A DNA stretch of 5,773 nucleotides from Deltaproteobacteria bacterium (lineage in GTDB: Bacteria > Desulfobacterota > Desulfomonilia > UBA1062), in assembly GCA_003643935.1 (NCBI GenBank), contig QMLJ01000095.1:1-5773 (forward strand), written 5' to 3'. The translations under genes and the position numbers were made by a program. This document shows positions 5,657 through 5,773 of this stretch, piece after piece. Under the pieces are notes generated by a model that saw nothing but the letters and a program-made list of their open reading frames with translations, was not told the origin of the DNA and made no database searches. Numbering within the stretch: position 1 is the stretch's first letter; every line of letters starts with the position of its first letter.

Positions 5657-5773
5657 TGCATTCAATGCATTTACATAATCGTCTGTTATACCCATGGACT
5701 CATTCAGTGCATCCCTTGCCTTCATTGCCCTTGCTCTGTTATTATCGAGGTTTTCAAGTGTATCAACGAGATA
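5645..5773 (-). CDS. C-terminal end of an unidentified protein (partial, 5' end outside window)
   Basis: On the minus strand a frame is open from the right edge to a TAG at 5647-5645 and encodes 42 residues: YLVDTLENLDNNRARAMKAR, then a stretch ending DDYVNALNALLG. The composition (many Asp, Asn, Ala, Leu, Arg; no Cys) is that of a soluble alpha-helical protein. The other two minus frames have stops, and the plus-strand frames here give a Cys-rich or His/Pro-rich text unlike real protein. It is convergent with the large gene, and the last 12 bases overlap that gene's end. I do not recognise the family; a helical repeat or a helical C-terminal tail are both possible. Confidence 0.6.
   Translation of the reverse strand, partial: YLVDTLENLDNNRARAMKARDALNESMGITDDYVNALNALLG

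Overview
The window looks like a bacterial chromosome segment from a Gram-negative lineage. Three things suggest a Desulfobacterota-type (deltaproteobacterial) genome: the wording of the HslU fragment, a large secreted DUF3857/transglutaminase-like protein, and a moderate GC content with heavy use of AGG/AGA and ATA codons. That placement is inference from style, not a proven taxonomy. I see no insertion sequence, CRISPR array, tRNA or rRNA.

Layout. Bases 2-844 (+) are the 3' two thirds of hslU, the AAA+ unfoldase of the HslUV protease. A 245-base spacer follows, holding a perfect 24-bp palindrome (1047-1070) that probably ends transcription between two convergent genes. Bases 1090-1290 (-) encode a complete 66-residue cold shock protein with a long AT-rich leader. 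Bases 1291-1621 are a divergent control region. It carries a promoter for the cold shock gene, a promoter for the rightward gene, two operator-like palindromes, and a strong stem-loop at the predicted 5' end of the rightward mRNA. Bases 1622-5656 (+) encode a 1344-residue exported protein. At the right edge, a partial minus-strand gene (5645-5773) runs in from outside and overlaps the end of the large gene by 12 bases.

Main points of interest. The large protein is a tandem duplication of one DUF3857-transglutaminase module of roughly 650 residues. The first copy keeps a full Cys-His-Asp triad (C348, H388, D404). The second copy has Ser, Val and Asp at the matching places (S1001, V1048, D1064), so it looks like an active enzyme fused to a dead copy of itself. 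The second point is the cold shock leader: one UUUCUUAG segment can pair with either of two flanking UAAGAAA copies or with the ribosome binding site, an arrangement expected of a temperature-responsive RNA switch.

The genes do not form one pathway. HslUV and the cold shock protein both belong to stress and protein/RNA housekeeping. The large protein acts outside the cytoplasm, on an unknown substrate. I do not see a multi-gene novel system; the novelty, if any, is in the duplicated protein and the control region.
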